In this document: positions 1-9,576 of the stretch, one piece after another
How the letters are laid out: every line of letters starts with the position of its first letter
Position numbering within the stretch: the first letter of the stretch is position 1
NCBI GenBank assembly: GCA_014802725.1
Contig: JAAVBS010000004.1
Location: 1-43,614, forward strand
Reading direction: 5' to 3'
DNA from: a bacterium
Lineage (GTDB): Bacteria; Bacteroidota; Bacteroidia; Bacteroidales; P3
Length of the DNA stretch: 43,614 nt
The notes under the pieces: model-generated
The model's database searches: none
Seen by the model: only the letters and a program-made list of their open reading frames with translations
What the model was told of the DNA's origin: nothing
Translations under genes and position numbers: made by a program

Positions 1-2
1 CG

Positions 3-176
3 GGTTGGCATAGCGGCAACTGGCGGTTCGTCGATGCGGGCGGCAAAGCCTTGCGCCGCGGCACGTTCAGCGACGGTCGCTTCGACATCTCGCTGAATGC
101 CATCCCCGCCGGCCTCTACTTCATCGAAATCACCGCCAACGGTACCACCTGCCGCTTGAAATGCGTGAAAAAATAG
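3..176 (+). CDS. 3' fragment of a secreted protein ending in a T9SS type A C-terminal sorting domain (5' end outside window)
   Basis: Frame 3 translation GWHSGNWRFVDAGGKALRRGTFSDGRFDISLNAIPAGLYFIEITANGTTCRLKCVKK* has the usual T9SS CTD pattern (G.F.I.L..IPAGLYFIEI.....CRLKCVKK). Confidence 0.75.
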   Translation, partial: GWHSGNWRFVDAGGKALRRGTFSDGRFDISLNAIPAGLYFIEITANGTTCRLKCVKK

Positions 177-198
177 CTTTTGCATCGGGCGGGAGGGG

Positions 199-807
199 TT
201 ACGCTTTCCGCATCGTCTCCACAACCTCGGCCATATAATCCAAAAGTTCGGCCTTGCCCGTCGCGTTGAGCGCGGAGGTCAGGAAAATGGGCGGTAGGCT
301 TTCCCAAGTGGCCGAAAGCGTGCGTTTCAGCGCCGCCAAGTTGTGCTGCACCTCGTTCTGCGATGTCTTGTCGGCCTTGGTGGCCACAATGGCCAGCGGC
401 ACGCCGTGTTCGCCCAGCCAGTTGATAAAGGTCACGTCCGACTTCTGCGGTTCGAGCCGGCCATCGACCAACACGAACACGCAGGCTAAGTTTTCGCGGT
501 ATTCCAGATAGTCGTAAGTCATTTTTCGCCATTTCTCGCGCGACTCCTTCGACGTGCGCGCATAGCCGTAGCCGGGCAAATCCACCCAATACATCATGTT
601 TTTGTTAATGACGAAATGGTTGATGCACTGCGTTTTGCCGGGCTGCGACGAGGTCTTGGCCAGGGCCTTGTTGCCGCACAGCATATTGATGAGGCTCGAC
701 TTGCCCACGTTGGAGCGTCCGATAAACGCAAATTCCGGCACGTCCGTCTTGGGGCATTTGCGGTAGTCGGTATTGCTGATAACGAATTCGGCTTCTTTGA
801 TTTGCAT
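199..807 (-). CDS. engB: Ribosome biogenesis GTP-binding protein YihA/YsxC (EngB)
   Basis: G1 GRSNVGKSS, KTSSQPGKTQ, G3 DLPGYGYA, G4 TKAD; about 200 aa. Confidence 0.95.
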   Translation of the reverse strand: MQIKEAEFVISNTDYRKCPKTDVPEFAFIGRSNVGKSSLINMLCGNKALAKTSSQPGKTQCINHFVINKNMMYWVDLPGYGYARTSKESREKWRKMTYDYLEYRENLACVFVLVDGRLEPQKSDVTFINWLGEHGVPLAIVATKADKTSQNEVQHNLAALKRTLSATWESLPPIFLTSALNATGKAELLDYMAEVVETMRKA

Positions 808-825
808 GGCGATCCTTTCGGGCGT

Positions 826-1791
826 TTACCGCAGGGTTTCGATATGGGCGAGCAACTCGGCCCATACCTGTTCCTTGCCGATTTCATTCAGGATTTCATG
901 GCGCATACGCGGATAGAGTTTGAACGAAACGTTGCGGTAGCCCACCTCGCGCATGCGTTCCACGGCGGCGTCGAAATGCGGCCGGTCGAAAAGGCAGGGG
1001 TCATCCTCGCCGGAGATAAATCGCACCGGCATATCCGGGTTGTGCATCGCCCAGCCCTTGGGCTTGTAGGCATACAGCATGAGGTCGAACATATTGCGGA
1101 AGCCGTTGACCGTAAACTGATAGTTGCAGAGCGGGTTGCGGTCGTAGGCCGCCACGATTTCGGGGTCGGAGCACACCCAGGCGTTGGGCGAGCCTTCGTT
1201 TTGGAAGCGGAAGTTGAAGGCGCCGACGCTTAATTTCTGCAGGAACTTCGGGCGGGCGTGTCCGCCGGCAAAGAGGCCGATGCCCCAAGCCAGCCAACGG
1301 CCGGCCATCGCACCGGGGGTATAGCTCGGGCAGCCGCACACCACGAGGCCCGCCAAACCGCGGTCATCCCGTTTTACGTAGGCGCGTACGGCCATCGAAC
1401 CCATGCTGTGCCCGAACAATACGAGCGGCAGGTCGGGATGCCGTTGCCGGATCAGGTCGTTTACGATGCGGATATCGTTTACAAGCGCACGGTAGCCGCC
1501 CGAATAGAAATAGCCGAGGTCTTCGGTCTTGCGGACGGACCGGCCGTGTCCGCGGTGGTCGTGAATGATGCAGATCCAGCCGTGGGAGGCCATGTATTGC
1601 ATAAACGGGATATAGCGTTCCTTGTGCTCGCACATGCCGTGCACGAGTTGCAGTATGCCCACGGGCGTTTCGGGCGTTACGCTCAGCACGTCCAGCGGCA
1701 GGCGGTCGGCCGAGGCCATAACGGTTTCCCGCTTGAAGTTACCGGGAATCGGCCATTCGGTGGCATTCAGGTCTGTCGGTTTGGTATCCAT
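826..1791 (-). CDS. Alpha/beta hydrolase (monoacylglycerol lipase / lysophospholipase-like, serine aminopeptidase S33 fold)
   Basis: HDHRGHGRS and nucleophile elbow GHSMGS, with late Asp/His (SGEDDPCL, RHEI). Confidence 0.9.
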   Translation of the reverse strand: MDTKPTDLNATEWPIPGNFKRETVMASADRLPLDVLSVTPETPVGILQLVHGMCEHKERYIPFMQYMASHGWICIIHDHRGHGRSVRKTEDLGYFYSGGYRALVNDIRIVNDLIRQRHPDLPLVLFGHSMGSMAVRAYVKRDDRGLAGLVVCGCPSYTPGAMAGRWLAWGIGLFAGGHARPKFLQKLSVGAFNFRFQNEGSPNAWVCSDPEIVAAYDRNPLCNYQFTVNGFRNMFDLMLYAYKPKGWAMHNPDMPVRFISGEDDPCLFDRPHFDAAVERMREVGYRNVSFKLYPRMRHEILNEIGKEQVWAELLAHIETLR

Positions 1792-1802
1792 AGGTCAAAA
1801 TG

Positions 1803-2738
1803 TTATCGTTTGAACCGAAGAGAATCGGGGGTAGTCGGAATATGGCGTTCTTTCTTGGAAGCGTAGATTTCCGCAATCCGGATCAGGATGCCGGTTTCCT
1901 CCACGTCGCCGAAATGATGGTTCACGGCCGTGCCGAACGACCGCATCGTGGGCGAGAGTTTGAGGTAGGAGTTGAACAGCGGCGGTACGTTTTCGCCCAA
2001 ATCCCGCACGCGGCGCGACATCACCTTGTAGGCTTCTTCGAGCGGCAGGCCGTCGTACAGGGCCGCCAAGGCCGCGGGGTCGGTCTCCAAAGGCAACGGC
2101 TCCGCCGGATAGACGAGCCGGTCGGGGTCGGGATAATATTTCTGCACGAAATACAGCAAGGTGTCGCGCGCTTCCTTTTCAAAATGTTCGTACATCGTTA
2201 CCTTGCCGAAAAATCCTTGTATTTCGGGATGTGTATATACTAATCCGCCTAAGCCGTCCCACAGGTTGTCGAGCGAAAAGATGCCGTTGCGCGCCGATTG
2301 GTATTTCGGCTGCACGAACGAACGGCCCAGCTCGATGATGTTCGGCAATATCTCGGTTAGGAATTTCGGCGAGAACTTGAAGATTTCGGTGGTGGAGAGC
2401 AGGGGGAAACCGTCGGGTGCAAAAACCGTTTCGGCTCCCTCTATGAACCGGTAGCCGCCTACGAATTCTTCGTTTTCGGTGTCCCAAACCACTAATTGTT
2501 TGTAAGGAACCGGCATCGTGTCGAATTCGTCAATGTCGGTCTCTTTGCCCGTGCCGCCGCCGGCCGCCCGGAACGTGAGTTCCCGCAGGCGTCCGATTTC
2601 CAGCATGGTGTTGGGGGCGTTATGCGCCGTGATGATGTGCACTTCCCGTTGTCCGAAATTGGTGTATCGGAGAAACGTCTCTTCGGTCAGTTCGGCCTTG
2701 ATGAGGCGCCGGTCTATGGGGGGAATGGTCGGTTTCAT
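1803..2738 (-). CDS. glsB: GNAT-like N-acyltransferase of the OlsB/GlsB type (glycine/ornithine lipid synthesis)
   Basis: Translation resembles hemolysin/OlsB-like acyltransferases (LRELTFRAAGGGTGKETDIDEFD, FVGGYRF, ELGRSFVQPKYQ); directly follows an O-acyltransferase gene. Confidence 0.8.
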   Translation of the reverse strand: MKPTIPPIDRRLIKAELTEETFLRYTNFGQREVHIITAHNAPNTMLEIGRLRELTFRAAGGGTGKETDIDEFDTMPVPYKQLVVWDTENEEFVGGYRFIEGAETVFAPDGFPLLSTTEIFKFSPKFLTEILPNIIELGRSFVQPKYQSARNGIFSLDNLWDGLGGLVYTHPEIQGFFGKVTMYEHFEKEARDTLLYFVQKYYPDPDRLVYPAEPLPLETDPAALAALYDGLPLEEAYKVMSRRVRDLGENVPPLFNSYLKLSPTMRSFGTAVNHHFGDVEETGILIRIAEIYASKKERHIPTTPDSLRFKR

Positions 2739-2739
2739 G

Positions 2740-3618
2740 TCAGATGGATGGAGTGTGGGTGGGGCGGCCCGTAAACGTTGCTTGCGGGTCGTCGGCTAAA
2801 TGGTATATATAATCTTTTACCGCTTGCGCCCAAGCGCGGTCGCTCAGGCTGCGGTCTTCGAACAGGGTGCGGCTGATCGGCCGCCCCACGGTCAGGCGGA
2901 TTTCCTGTCCCTTTTGCTTGAACATCTCGTCCACGAGAAACAGTTGTTCGAGGTTGAATTTAAGTCCGAGGCGTTTCCGCCACCGTGCGAAGTTATAAAA
3001 AAAACTGGAATTTTTCCCGTCCACGAATACCGGGATAAGGTCGCGCCGCGTTTCCAGCGCTTTGGAAATAAACGTCTTTTTCCATTCTTCGTCCCGGATG
3101 CCGCCGTCTTTTTGCTTGCGTGAGCACAGGCCGGCCGGAAAGTAGAGCAACAGGTTGTCGGCGGCAAAGGCTTCGGCCAGCAACCTTTGGTTTTGCACGT
3201 TGCGGCCGGTTTTGTCAATCGGTACGAACACGGGGCGCAGGTTCGGCAAAAACATCAGGAAGTCGTTGACGGGGAACAGGATGTCGGAACGGACGGCTCC
3301 CACACGGCTGATGATGGCCATGCCGTCGAGCCCGCCCAGCGGGTGGTTGGCCACGAGGATATAGCGGCCCGAAGCCGGCAGGTTCTCCGCGCCCTGCAAC
3401 GTGATCTTACAGCCGAAATCGTTGAGGATGGCGGTGGCGAAGTCAATGCCCATCGCGTCGCGGTTCTTATATAAGTAGGCGTTCAGTTCGTTCACGTGGA
3501 GCAGCCGGTTCAGCCAGCCGATGACGAAGCGTGGCAGGCGGCGGTGCAGTTTCTCGCTCTTGCTGCGGATAATCCGGTCCAAGTCGATGGTCTTTTCCGA
3601 AATGGGTAGCGTGAACAT
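2740..3618 (-). CDS. glsA: 1-acyl-sn-glycerol-3-phosphate acyltransferase-like O-acyltransferase (GlsA type)
   Basis: ANHPLGGLDG (HX4D acyltransferase motif), FPAGLCSR; 1-bp gap to the GlsB-like gene. Confidence 0.8.
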   Translation of the reverse strand: MFTLPISEKTIDLDRIIRSKSEKLHRRLPRFVIGWLNRLLHVNELNAYLYKNRDAMGIDFATAILNDFGCKITLQGAENLPASGRYILVANHPLGGLDGMAIISRVGAVRSDILFPVNDFLMFLPNLRPVFVPIDKTGRNVQNQRLLAEAFAADNLLLYFPAGLCSRKQKDGGIRDEEWKKTFISKALETRRDLIPVFVDGKNSSFFYNFARWRKRLGLKFNLEQLFLVDEMFKQKGQEIRLTVGRPISRTLFEDRSLSDRAWAQAVKDYIYHLADDPQATFTGRPTHTPSI

Positions 3619-3671
3619 GGTTTGTCGTTTATGCGTGGTTCGGGGAACGCACGAATTTGATACAAAAATAC

Positions 3672-3679
3672 TAAATTTG
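3672..3679 (+). promoter_or_regulatory. Putative Bacteroidetes -7 element (TAnnTTTG) upstream of fhs
   Basis: TAAATTTG, 55 bp upstream of the likely fhs ATG (3734). Confidence 0.45.
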
Positions 3680-3733
3680 TGTCTAATTTCGGCTTGAACC
3701 GATAACTGCTTGATAAATAAATTTTTCGAAATT

Positions 3734-5404
3734 ATGAAGACGGATATTGAAATCGCCCGCGAAACCCCGCTCCTGAAGATTCAGGACGTGGCGGAAAGTT
3801 ACGGCATCAACCCCGACGTATTGCAACCCTACGGTGCCTATATCGCCAAAGTGCCCATCGATTGCATCGACGAGGCGAAAATCAAGAAACACCACCTGAT
3901 TTTGGTTACGGCCATCACGCCGACCAAGGCGGGGGTCGGCAAAACGACGGTTTCCATCGGTTTGGCCTTGGGCTTGAATAAAATCGGGAAAAAAGCCATC
4001 GTGGCCTTGCGGGAACCTTCGTTGGGACCCTGTTTCGGTATGAAGGGCGGGGCGGCCGGCGGCGGTTATGCCCAGGTGCTACCGATGGAGAACATCAACC
4101 TGCACTTTACGGGCGATTTTCACGCCATTACGTCGGCGCACAACATGATTACGGCTTTGCTCGACAACTACAACTATCAAAACCGCAACAACTGCAAGGC
4201 GCTCAAGGAAATCAAGTGGAAACGCGTTTTGGACGTAAACGACCGCAGCCTGCGCAATATCGTGAGCGGTTTGGGCGGTTCGGCCAACGGCGTGCCGATG
4301 GAGACGGGCTTCGACATCACGGCGGCTTCCGAAATCATGGCCATCCTGTGCCTGAGCCGCGACCTGAACGACCTGCGTGAGCGCATTGACCAAATCCTGT
4401 TGGGCTATACGGCCGAAGACGAGCCGTTTACGGTCAAAGACCTCGGCATAGGCGGGGCCATTACGGTTTTGCTGAAAGACGCGTTGCTGCCCAACCTCGT
4501 GCAGACGACCGAACATACGGCGGCCTTTGTGCACGGCGGCCCGTTCGCCAACATCGCGCACGGTTGCAACTCGGTACTGGCCACCAAGATGGCGTTGACG
4601 TTCGGCGAATATGCCGTGACCGAGGCCGGCTTCGGGGCGGATTTGGGGGCCGAGAAGTTTTTTGACATCAAATGCCGTCAGGCCGGTTTGGAACCGGAAC
4701 TGACCGTTATCGTGGCCACGTTGCGCGGCTTGAAGATGCACGGCGGCGTGGCGGAGGCCGACATCGCGCGGCCCGACAAGGACGGCTTGGTGCATGGGTT
4801 CGCCAACTTGGACAAGCATATCCACAACCTGCAACGTTTCGGACAGACCGTGGTCGTGGCGTTTAACCGCTATGGCGACGATATCGACGAAGAAGTGGAA
4901 CTGTTGCGTGCCCATTGTGCGGATAAGGGTGTCCGTTTTGCCGTCAACAATGCGTTTGCCGAAGGGGGAAGCGGGGCCGAGGCGTTGGCGCGTTGCGTCG
5001 TGGAGGCCATCGAGAAGCGGCCTTCGGAGCCTTTGCAGTTTGCCTATCACGAGCAGGATGCCGTCAAAGACAAGATTTGGGCGGTTTGTCGCAATATCTA
5101 CGGCGCGGATTCGGTCGTCTATACGTCTTTGGCCGAAAAGAAACTCAAGCAGATTGCGTCGTTGGGCATCGGGCATTTCCCTATTTGCATCGCCAAAACC
5201 CAGTATTCGTTCTCGTCCGACCCCAAGGCCTATGGCGTGGCGGAGCATTTCGAACTCAAGGTGCGCGACATCGTCATTAACCGCGGCGCACGGATGCTGG
5301 TGGTCATCATGGGCGAAATCATGCGGATGCCCGGCTTGCCGAAAGTGCCGCAGGCCGTCAACATCGGTCTGGATGAACAGGGCTATATCTACGGGCTTAT
5401 GTAG
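3734..5404 (+). CDS. fhs: Formate--tetrahydrofolate ligase
   Basis: [58 protein letters not shown]. The ORF track opens at 3710; the internal Met at 3734 is the more likely start. Confidence 0.97.
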   Translation: MKTDIEIARETPLLKIQDVAESYGINPDVLQPYGAYIAKVPIDCIDEAKIKKHHLILVTAITPTKAGVGKTTVSIGLALGLNKIGKKAIVALREPSLGPCFGMKGGAAGGGYAQVLPMENINLHFTGDFHAITSAHNMITALLDNYNYQNRNNCKALKEIKWKRVLDVNDRSLRNIVSGLGGSANGVPMETGFDITAASEIMAILCLSRDLNDLRERIDQILLGYTAEDEPFTVKDLGIGGAITVLLKDALLPNLVQTTEHTAAFVHGGPFANIAHGCNSVLATKMALTFGEYAVTEAGFGADLGAEKFFDIKCRQAGLEPELTVIVATLRGLKMHGGVAEADIARPDKDGLVHGFANLDKHIHNLQRFGQTVVVAFNRYGDDIDEEVELLRAHCADKGVRFAVNNAFAEGGSGAEALARCVVEAIEKRPSEPLQFAYHEQDAVKDKIWAVCRNIYGADSVVYTSLAEKKLKQIASLGIGHFPICIAKTQYSFSSDPKAYGVAEHFELKVRDIVINRGARMLVVIMGEIMRMPGLPKVPQAVNIGLDEQGYIYGLM

Positions 5405-5452
5405 CCGCACCGGTTTCTGTCCGGCGTAGGTTCGGCTTTGAACCGTCAAGCA

Positions 5453-5495
5453 GCCTCTCGGGTGTGTATCAGGCACATCCGGGAGGCTTTTTTTT
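5453..5495 (+). terminator. Rho-independent terminator after fhs
   Basis: gcctctcgggtgtg-tatcagg-cacatccgggaggc followed by ttttttt. Confidence 0.8.
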
Positions 5496-5583
5496 ATCCG
5501 TCGGCAGAATCGAGAAATTAACAAACCGAATCTTTGGCTGTTAGGCGGTTTTAGTCCGCCGAAACCCCTCGAATCCCGCACCG

Positions 5584-5609
5584 CCGTTTGCACTCAGGCG
5601 GTTTTTATT
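5584..5609 (+). terminator. Second short hairpin with T-tract just before the mraZ regulatory region
   Basis: ccgcc(gtttgcactca)ggcgg followed by tttttattt; short 5-bp stem. Confidence 0.4.
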
Positions 5610-5620
5610 TGGCGTGAAAA

Positions 5621-5665
5621 TGGGATTTTTTGAGAAAAAATGGAAAATTTATTAACAAAATGGGA
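5621..5665 (+). promoter_or_regulatory. Putative MraZ-binding repeat array (TGGGN-like boxes on a 10-bp register)
   Basis: TGGGA at 5621, TGAGA at 5631, TGGAA at 5641, degenerate ATTAA at 5651, TGGGA at 5661, immediately upstream of the mraZ promoter-like element. Confidence 0.45.
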
Positions 5666-5684
5666 TGAATAAGATATTTTTGTG

Positions 5685-5692
5685 TACTTTTG
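5685..5692 (+). promoter_or_regulatory. Putative -7 element (TAnnTTTG) of the mraZ/dcw promoter
   Basis: TACTTTTG, 16 bp upstream of the mraZ ATG at 5708. Confidence 0.5.
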
Positions 5693-5707
5693 CCTCGGAA
5701 AGGAAAA

Positions 5708-6193
5708 ATGAACAAGATGTCAATACTCGTCGGCAAAGAGTTTTGTAAGGTGGATCCGGCCGGGCGCTTCAAGTTCCCGTCGGCCTTGAAGAAATTGCTG
5801 ACTCCGGTCATCGAACAGGGGTTTGTGATTCGCGAGAGTATTTTCGACGAATGTTTGGAACTATATCCGAGAAAGGAATTCGAGGCCGAAATCGAAACCA
5901 AGATTGCCAAGTTGAATCCATACAACCGCAACGACCGTTTGCTGATCCGGAAGTTGTCGGAAGGCAACCCGGTGGAATTGGACGCCAACGACCGTTTGCT
6001 CATTCCGGCCGAACAGAAAAAGGCCAAGCATATCGAAAAGGAAATCGTGCTCATCTCCAAAATCAACATCATCGAGATTTGGGATGTGGAGACGTACCGT
6101 CGTGTAAACGAGGAATCGCCGGTGGATTTCGCCGAATTGGCGGCACAGCGTTTGGGTCGCATCGAGGAAGAAACACCGGGCTTAAACGCCTGA
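5708..6193 (+). CDS. mraZ: Division/cell wall cluster transcriptional repressor MraZ
   Basis: GKEFCKVDPAGRFKFPSALKK, first gene of the dcw cluster. The track start (TTG at 5690) overlaps the promoter-like element; ATG 5708 preferred. Confidence 0.92.
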   Translation: MNKMSILVGKEFCKVDPAGRFKFPSALKKLLTPVIEQGFVIRESIFDECLELYPRKEFEAEIETKIAKLNPYNRNDRLLIRKLSEGNPVELDANDRLLIPAEQKKAKHIEKEIVLISKINIIEIWDVETYRRVNEESPVDFAELAAQRLGRIEEETPGLNA

Positions 6194-6202
6194 TAGAGCG
6201 GT

Positions 6203-7129
6203 ATGGATGCGGAATATCATGCACCGGTACTGTTGGAGGAGGCCATAGAGGGACTGAATATACGGCCGGATGGCATTTATGTGGATGCCACGATGGGGGG
6301 CGGCGGCCATACGCAGGCCATCCTTTCCCGGCTTTCCGAACAAGGACGGCTCGTGGCGTTTGACCAGGACGAAGACGCGGTTCGCCATGCACAGGCGGCA
6401 TCGTGGCGGCAAGATTGCCGGGGCGGCTTCACGATAGTGGACCAGAATTTCCGCTTCCTTAAAAATTATCTGCGTTTCTACGAAGCCATGCCCGTGGACG
6501 GCATTTTGGCCGATTTGGGTGTTTCGTCCCATCAGTTCGATGTGGAGGAACGGGGGTTTTCGATTCGGGGCGACGGCGGGTTGGATATGCGGATGGACCG
6601 TCGGCAGAGCCTGACGGCGGCCACGGTGTTGGCCGCTTATACGGAAGAAGCGTTGGCGCGCTTGTTCTATCGTTACGGCGACCTTGCGCAGGCCCGTAAA
6701 ATTGCCAAAGCCATTGTGCTGCGGCGTGCGGAACAGCCTATAGAAACGGCGGCCGACCTCATGGCCTTGACCGGCCGGTGGGCGGAGAAAGGCCGCGAGA
6801 ACAAATTTTACGCCACACTGTTCCAGACCCTGCGCATGGAAGTGAACCAAGAGGAGGCCGTGCTCATGCAGTTTCTGCAGCAGGCCGCCGAAGTGCTCAA
6901 ACCGGGCGGACGTTTGGTCGTGCTTTCCTACCATTCGGTTGAAGACCGTTTGGTTAAGCATTTTATCAGGAGCGGCAATGCGGACGGCGTGGTGGAAAAG
7001 GATTTTTACGGCAACCCGCTTTCGCCGTTCAGAGCCGTGAACCGCAAGGTGATACAGGCTTCGGAAGCGGAGTTGGCGCGGAACCCGCGGGCAAGGAGCG
7101 CCAAAATGCGCGTGGCGGAAAAAGTATAA
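6203..7129 (+). CDS. rsmH: 16S rRNA (cytosine(1402)-N(4))-methyltransferase RsmH
   Basis: YHAPVLLEEAIEGL, DATMGGGGHTQAIL, LADLGVSSHQFD, VLSYHSVEDRLVKHF. Confidence 0.97.
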   Translation: MDAEYHAPVLLEEAIEGLNIRPDGIYVDATMGGGGHTQAILSRLSEQGRLVAFDQDEDAVRHAQAASWRQDCRGGFTIVDQNFRFLKNYLRFYEAMPVDGILADLGVSSHQFDVEERGFSIRGDGGLDMRMDRRQSLTAATVLAAYTEEALARLFYRYGDLAQARKIAKAIVLRRAEQPIETAADLMALTGRWAEKGRENKFYATLFQTLRMEVNQEEAVLMQFLQQAAEVLKPGGRLVVLSYHSVEDRLVKHFIRSGNADGVVEKDFYGNPLSPFRAVNRKVIQASEAELARNPRARSAKMRVAEKV

Positions 7130-7133
7130 AAAT

Positions 7134-7463
7134 ATGAAAGCCAAACAGATATTGGACGGTTCGACGATGCTGCGCGACATGGTGCAAAAGCATTGGTCGT
7201 TGCTGCTTCTCATTTTTGCGCTCTGTTTGGTGTTGATTGCCAACAATTATCTCTCGGAACGTATGGTACGGGAGACCAATGCGTTGAAAAAGGAGGTCAA
7301 GGAACTGCGTTTCCGGCAACTCTCCGTTGAAGCCGCCTATATGCGTCTGAGCCGTCAGTCGTCGGTAGCGCGGATGTTGGATTCGGCCGGCATCAAGGAA
7401 TCGGTGGTGCCGCCGGTCAGGTTGAGCAGACACGACGATGGGAACCGCGAAGAAGAAAACTAA
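7134..7463 (+). CDS. ftsL: FtsL-like cell division protein
   Basis: Short single-TM protein with coiled coil, located between rsmH and ftsI. Confidence 0.8.
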   Translation: MKAKQILDGSTMLRDMVQKHWSLLLLIFALCLVLIANNYLSERMVRETNALKKEVKELRFRQLSVEAAYMRLSRQSSVARMLDSAGIKESVVPPVRLSRHDDGNREEEN

Positions 7464-9576
7464 CCGGAGCAAGGACACCTTGTGGGTAAAGGTATATCTC
7501 GTATATGCCTTTTTTCTCGTGTTCGCGCTGGCCGTTGTCATCCGCATGGCCGTCGTCATGTTTGTGGAAGGCAAGGAACTGTTGGCGCGTTCCGAGGAAC
7601 AGAGCCTGCGTTACGAGGAAGTCAAGGCCGTTCGCGGTAATATATATTCCGCCAACGGCTCGTTGCTGGCCGCGTCGGTGCCCGTGTTCGAAATCCGTAT
7701 GGATTTGAGCCCGAAGGTGGTGCCGGCCGATACGTTCCGCTGTTATCTGCGGCCGCTTTGCGACAGTCTGCACGCGATGTACCCGCAGACGAGTGCCGCC
7801 GCCTACCGTCGCAATTTGGAAAAGGCGCGCCGCGACGGCAGCCGCAACCACTTGATAAAACGGCGTATCAGTTACGACGAGCTGCAGCGGATGCAAAAGT
7901 TCCCGTTGTTCAACAAAGGGCAGTTCAAGGGCGGGTTCATCGTAACGGAGTCCGAACGGCGGAGCCAGCCGCACAGCCCGTTGGCGCGGCGCACGATAGG
8001 TTCCTACAATGCGGCCACGGGCTATGGCGCGGGCTTGGAAAAGGCGTTTAACACCGATTTGGAGGGGCAAAGCGGCCGCCGGTTGACCCAGCGCGTGGCC
8101 AAAGGCGTTTGGCGGCCCATCTACAACGAAGAGACGATAGAGCCGCGCAACGGCAAAGACTTGATAACCACCATCGATACGCGCATCCAAGATGTGGCGC
8201 ACGCCGCTTTGGAACGATGCGTACGGGAGAATGAGGCCGACCACGGTTGCGCCGTTTTGATGGAGGTGGCCACGGGCCGTATCGTGGCGATTGCCAACCT
8301 GACGCGGCAACCGGACGGCAGTTATACCGAGCAGATTAACTACGTGGTGGGCGAGAGCGTGGAGCCGGGTTCCACGTTCAAACTGGCTTCGGCCATCGCC
8401 ATTTTGGAAGAAGGACGGTTTGACACGGCCACGCTGGTGCCCACCGGCATCATGGAGTTTTACGGCAAGCGCATGATCGATTCGCACCGCGCTGGCTATG
8501 GCGACATCTCGTTTCAGGAAGCCTTCGAGAAGTCGTCTAACGTCGGTATCTCGTATCTGGCGCACGAGACGTTTCTCAAAAACCCGCAGAAGTTCGTGGA
8601 GTATCTCTACGGTATGCGGCTCAACGAGATAACGGGCATCGAAATTCCCGGCGAGGGGCGGCCGTATATCAAAAACCCCAAGGACAAGAGCTGGTCCAAG
8701 CTGTCGTTGCCGTGGATGTCGATTGGCTACGAGGTGCAACTCACGCCCTTGCAGATACTGTCGCTCTACAACGCCGTGGCCAACGACGGCAAGATGATGA
8801 AGCCGCAGCTGGTGGACGAAATCCGGTCGGGCGGCAAAACGGTCAAGAAGTTTGAACCGGTGGTGTTGAAAGAAAGGATTGCGAGTAAGAAAACCTTGGA
8901 TAAGGCGCGCGGGATGCTTGAAAACGTGGTGCAACACGGCACGGGCCGTTCGTTGTCCAAGTCGCCTTACAAGATAGCGGGTAAAACCGGTACGGCACAG
9001 ATTAACTACGCGCGGCGCGACGGTTCCAAGATGCTTTACCGGGCGTCGTTCGCGGGGTATTTCCCGGCCGACAAGCCGCTTTACTCGTGCATGATCATGA
9101 TTACCGAACCGCATCAGCGGCGTGTATATGGCAGCGATTTGGCCGCGCCCGTATTCAAGGAAATCGCCGACAAGGTGTATGCCACGCTGTTGAAGGATAG
9201 GCCTGAGGGCGGTTTGAACATTGCGGAATTGGCGGCGCAAGGGCGGTATCCGTCGGGTGCGGCCGGCTATGGCGGCGATTTGCAGCGGACGTTCGCCGCA
9301 CTGGGCTTGCCCACCGGCGAGATAGAGGAAACGGCCTTTGTCCGCATGACGACGGGAAGTGACGGCGCTTCGGGCGACTACCGCGTGCGCATCGTCGATA
9401 GGTTGAAGGATGTGATGCCCGACGTGCGCGGCTTGGGCGCGCGCGATGCCGTTTATATACTTGAAAAGCAGGGGCTGCGCGTGCAGGTCAGCGGCAGTGG
9501 CCGCGTCAAACGGCAGTCGGTGGAAGCGGGACAACCCATCCGTAAGAACGATAAAGTATGGCTGGAACTGAATTAA
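7438..9576 (+). CDS. ftsI: Penicillin-binding protein, septal transpeptidase FtsI/PBP3 with C-terminal PASTA domain
   Basis: EPGSTFKLAS (SxxK), KSSNVG (SxN), KTGTA; PASTA-like VMPDVRGLGARDAVYILEKQGLRVQVSG at the C-terminus. Confidence 0.95.
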   Translation: MGTAKKKTNRSKDTLWVKVYLVYAFFLVFALAVVIRMAVVMFVEGKELLARSEEQSLRYEEVKAVRGNIYSANGSLLAASVPVFEIRMDLSPKVVPADTFRCYLRPLCDSLHAMYPQTSAAAYRRNLEKARRDGSRNHLIKRRISYDELQRMQKFPLFNKGQFKGGFIVTESERRSQPHSPLARRTIGSYNAATGYGAGLEKAFNTDLEGQSGRRLTQRVAKGVWRPIYNEETIEPRNGKDLITTIDTRIQDVAHAALERCVRENEADHGCAVLMEVATGRIVAIANLTRQPDGSYTEQINYVVGESVEPGSTFKLASAIAILEEGRFDTATLVPTGIMEFYGKRMIDSHRAGYGDISFQEAFEKSSNVGISYLAHETFLKNPQKFVEYLYGMRLNEITGIEIPGEGRPYIKNPKDKSWSKLSLPWMSIGYEVQLTPLQILSLYNAVANDGKMMKPQLVDEIRSGGKTVKKFEPVVLKERIASKKTLDKARGMLENVVQHGTGRSLSKSPYKIAGKTGTAQINYARRDGSKMLYRASFAGYFPADKPLYSCMIMITEPHQRRVYGSDLAAPVFKEIADKVYATLLKDRPEGGLNIAELAAQGRYPSGAAGYGGDLQRTFAALGLPTGEIEETAFVRMTTGSDGASGDYRVRIVDRLKDVMPDVRGLGARDAVYILEKQGLRVQVSGSGRVKRQSVEAGQPIRKNDKVWLELN

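Noticed and set aside
5540-5590. tRNA-like string (cctcgaatcccgcaccgcc) near the mraZ leader
   Set aside because: Superficially T-arm-like, but the flanking stems do not pair and no anticodon or acceptor arms can be built.
4079-5593. 504-aa minus-strand ORF antisense to fhs extending through the terminator
   Set aside because: Mirror ORF; runs through the fhs terminator hairpin and has no recognisable motif.
9318-9576. PASTA domain on FtsI
   Set aside because: C-terminal PASTA domains on FtsI are common in Bacteroidetes.
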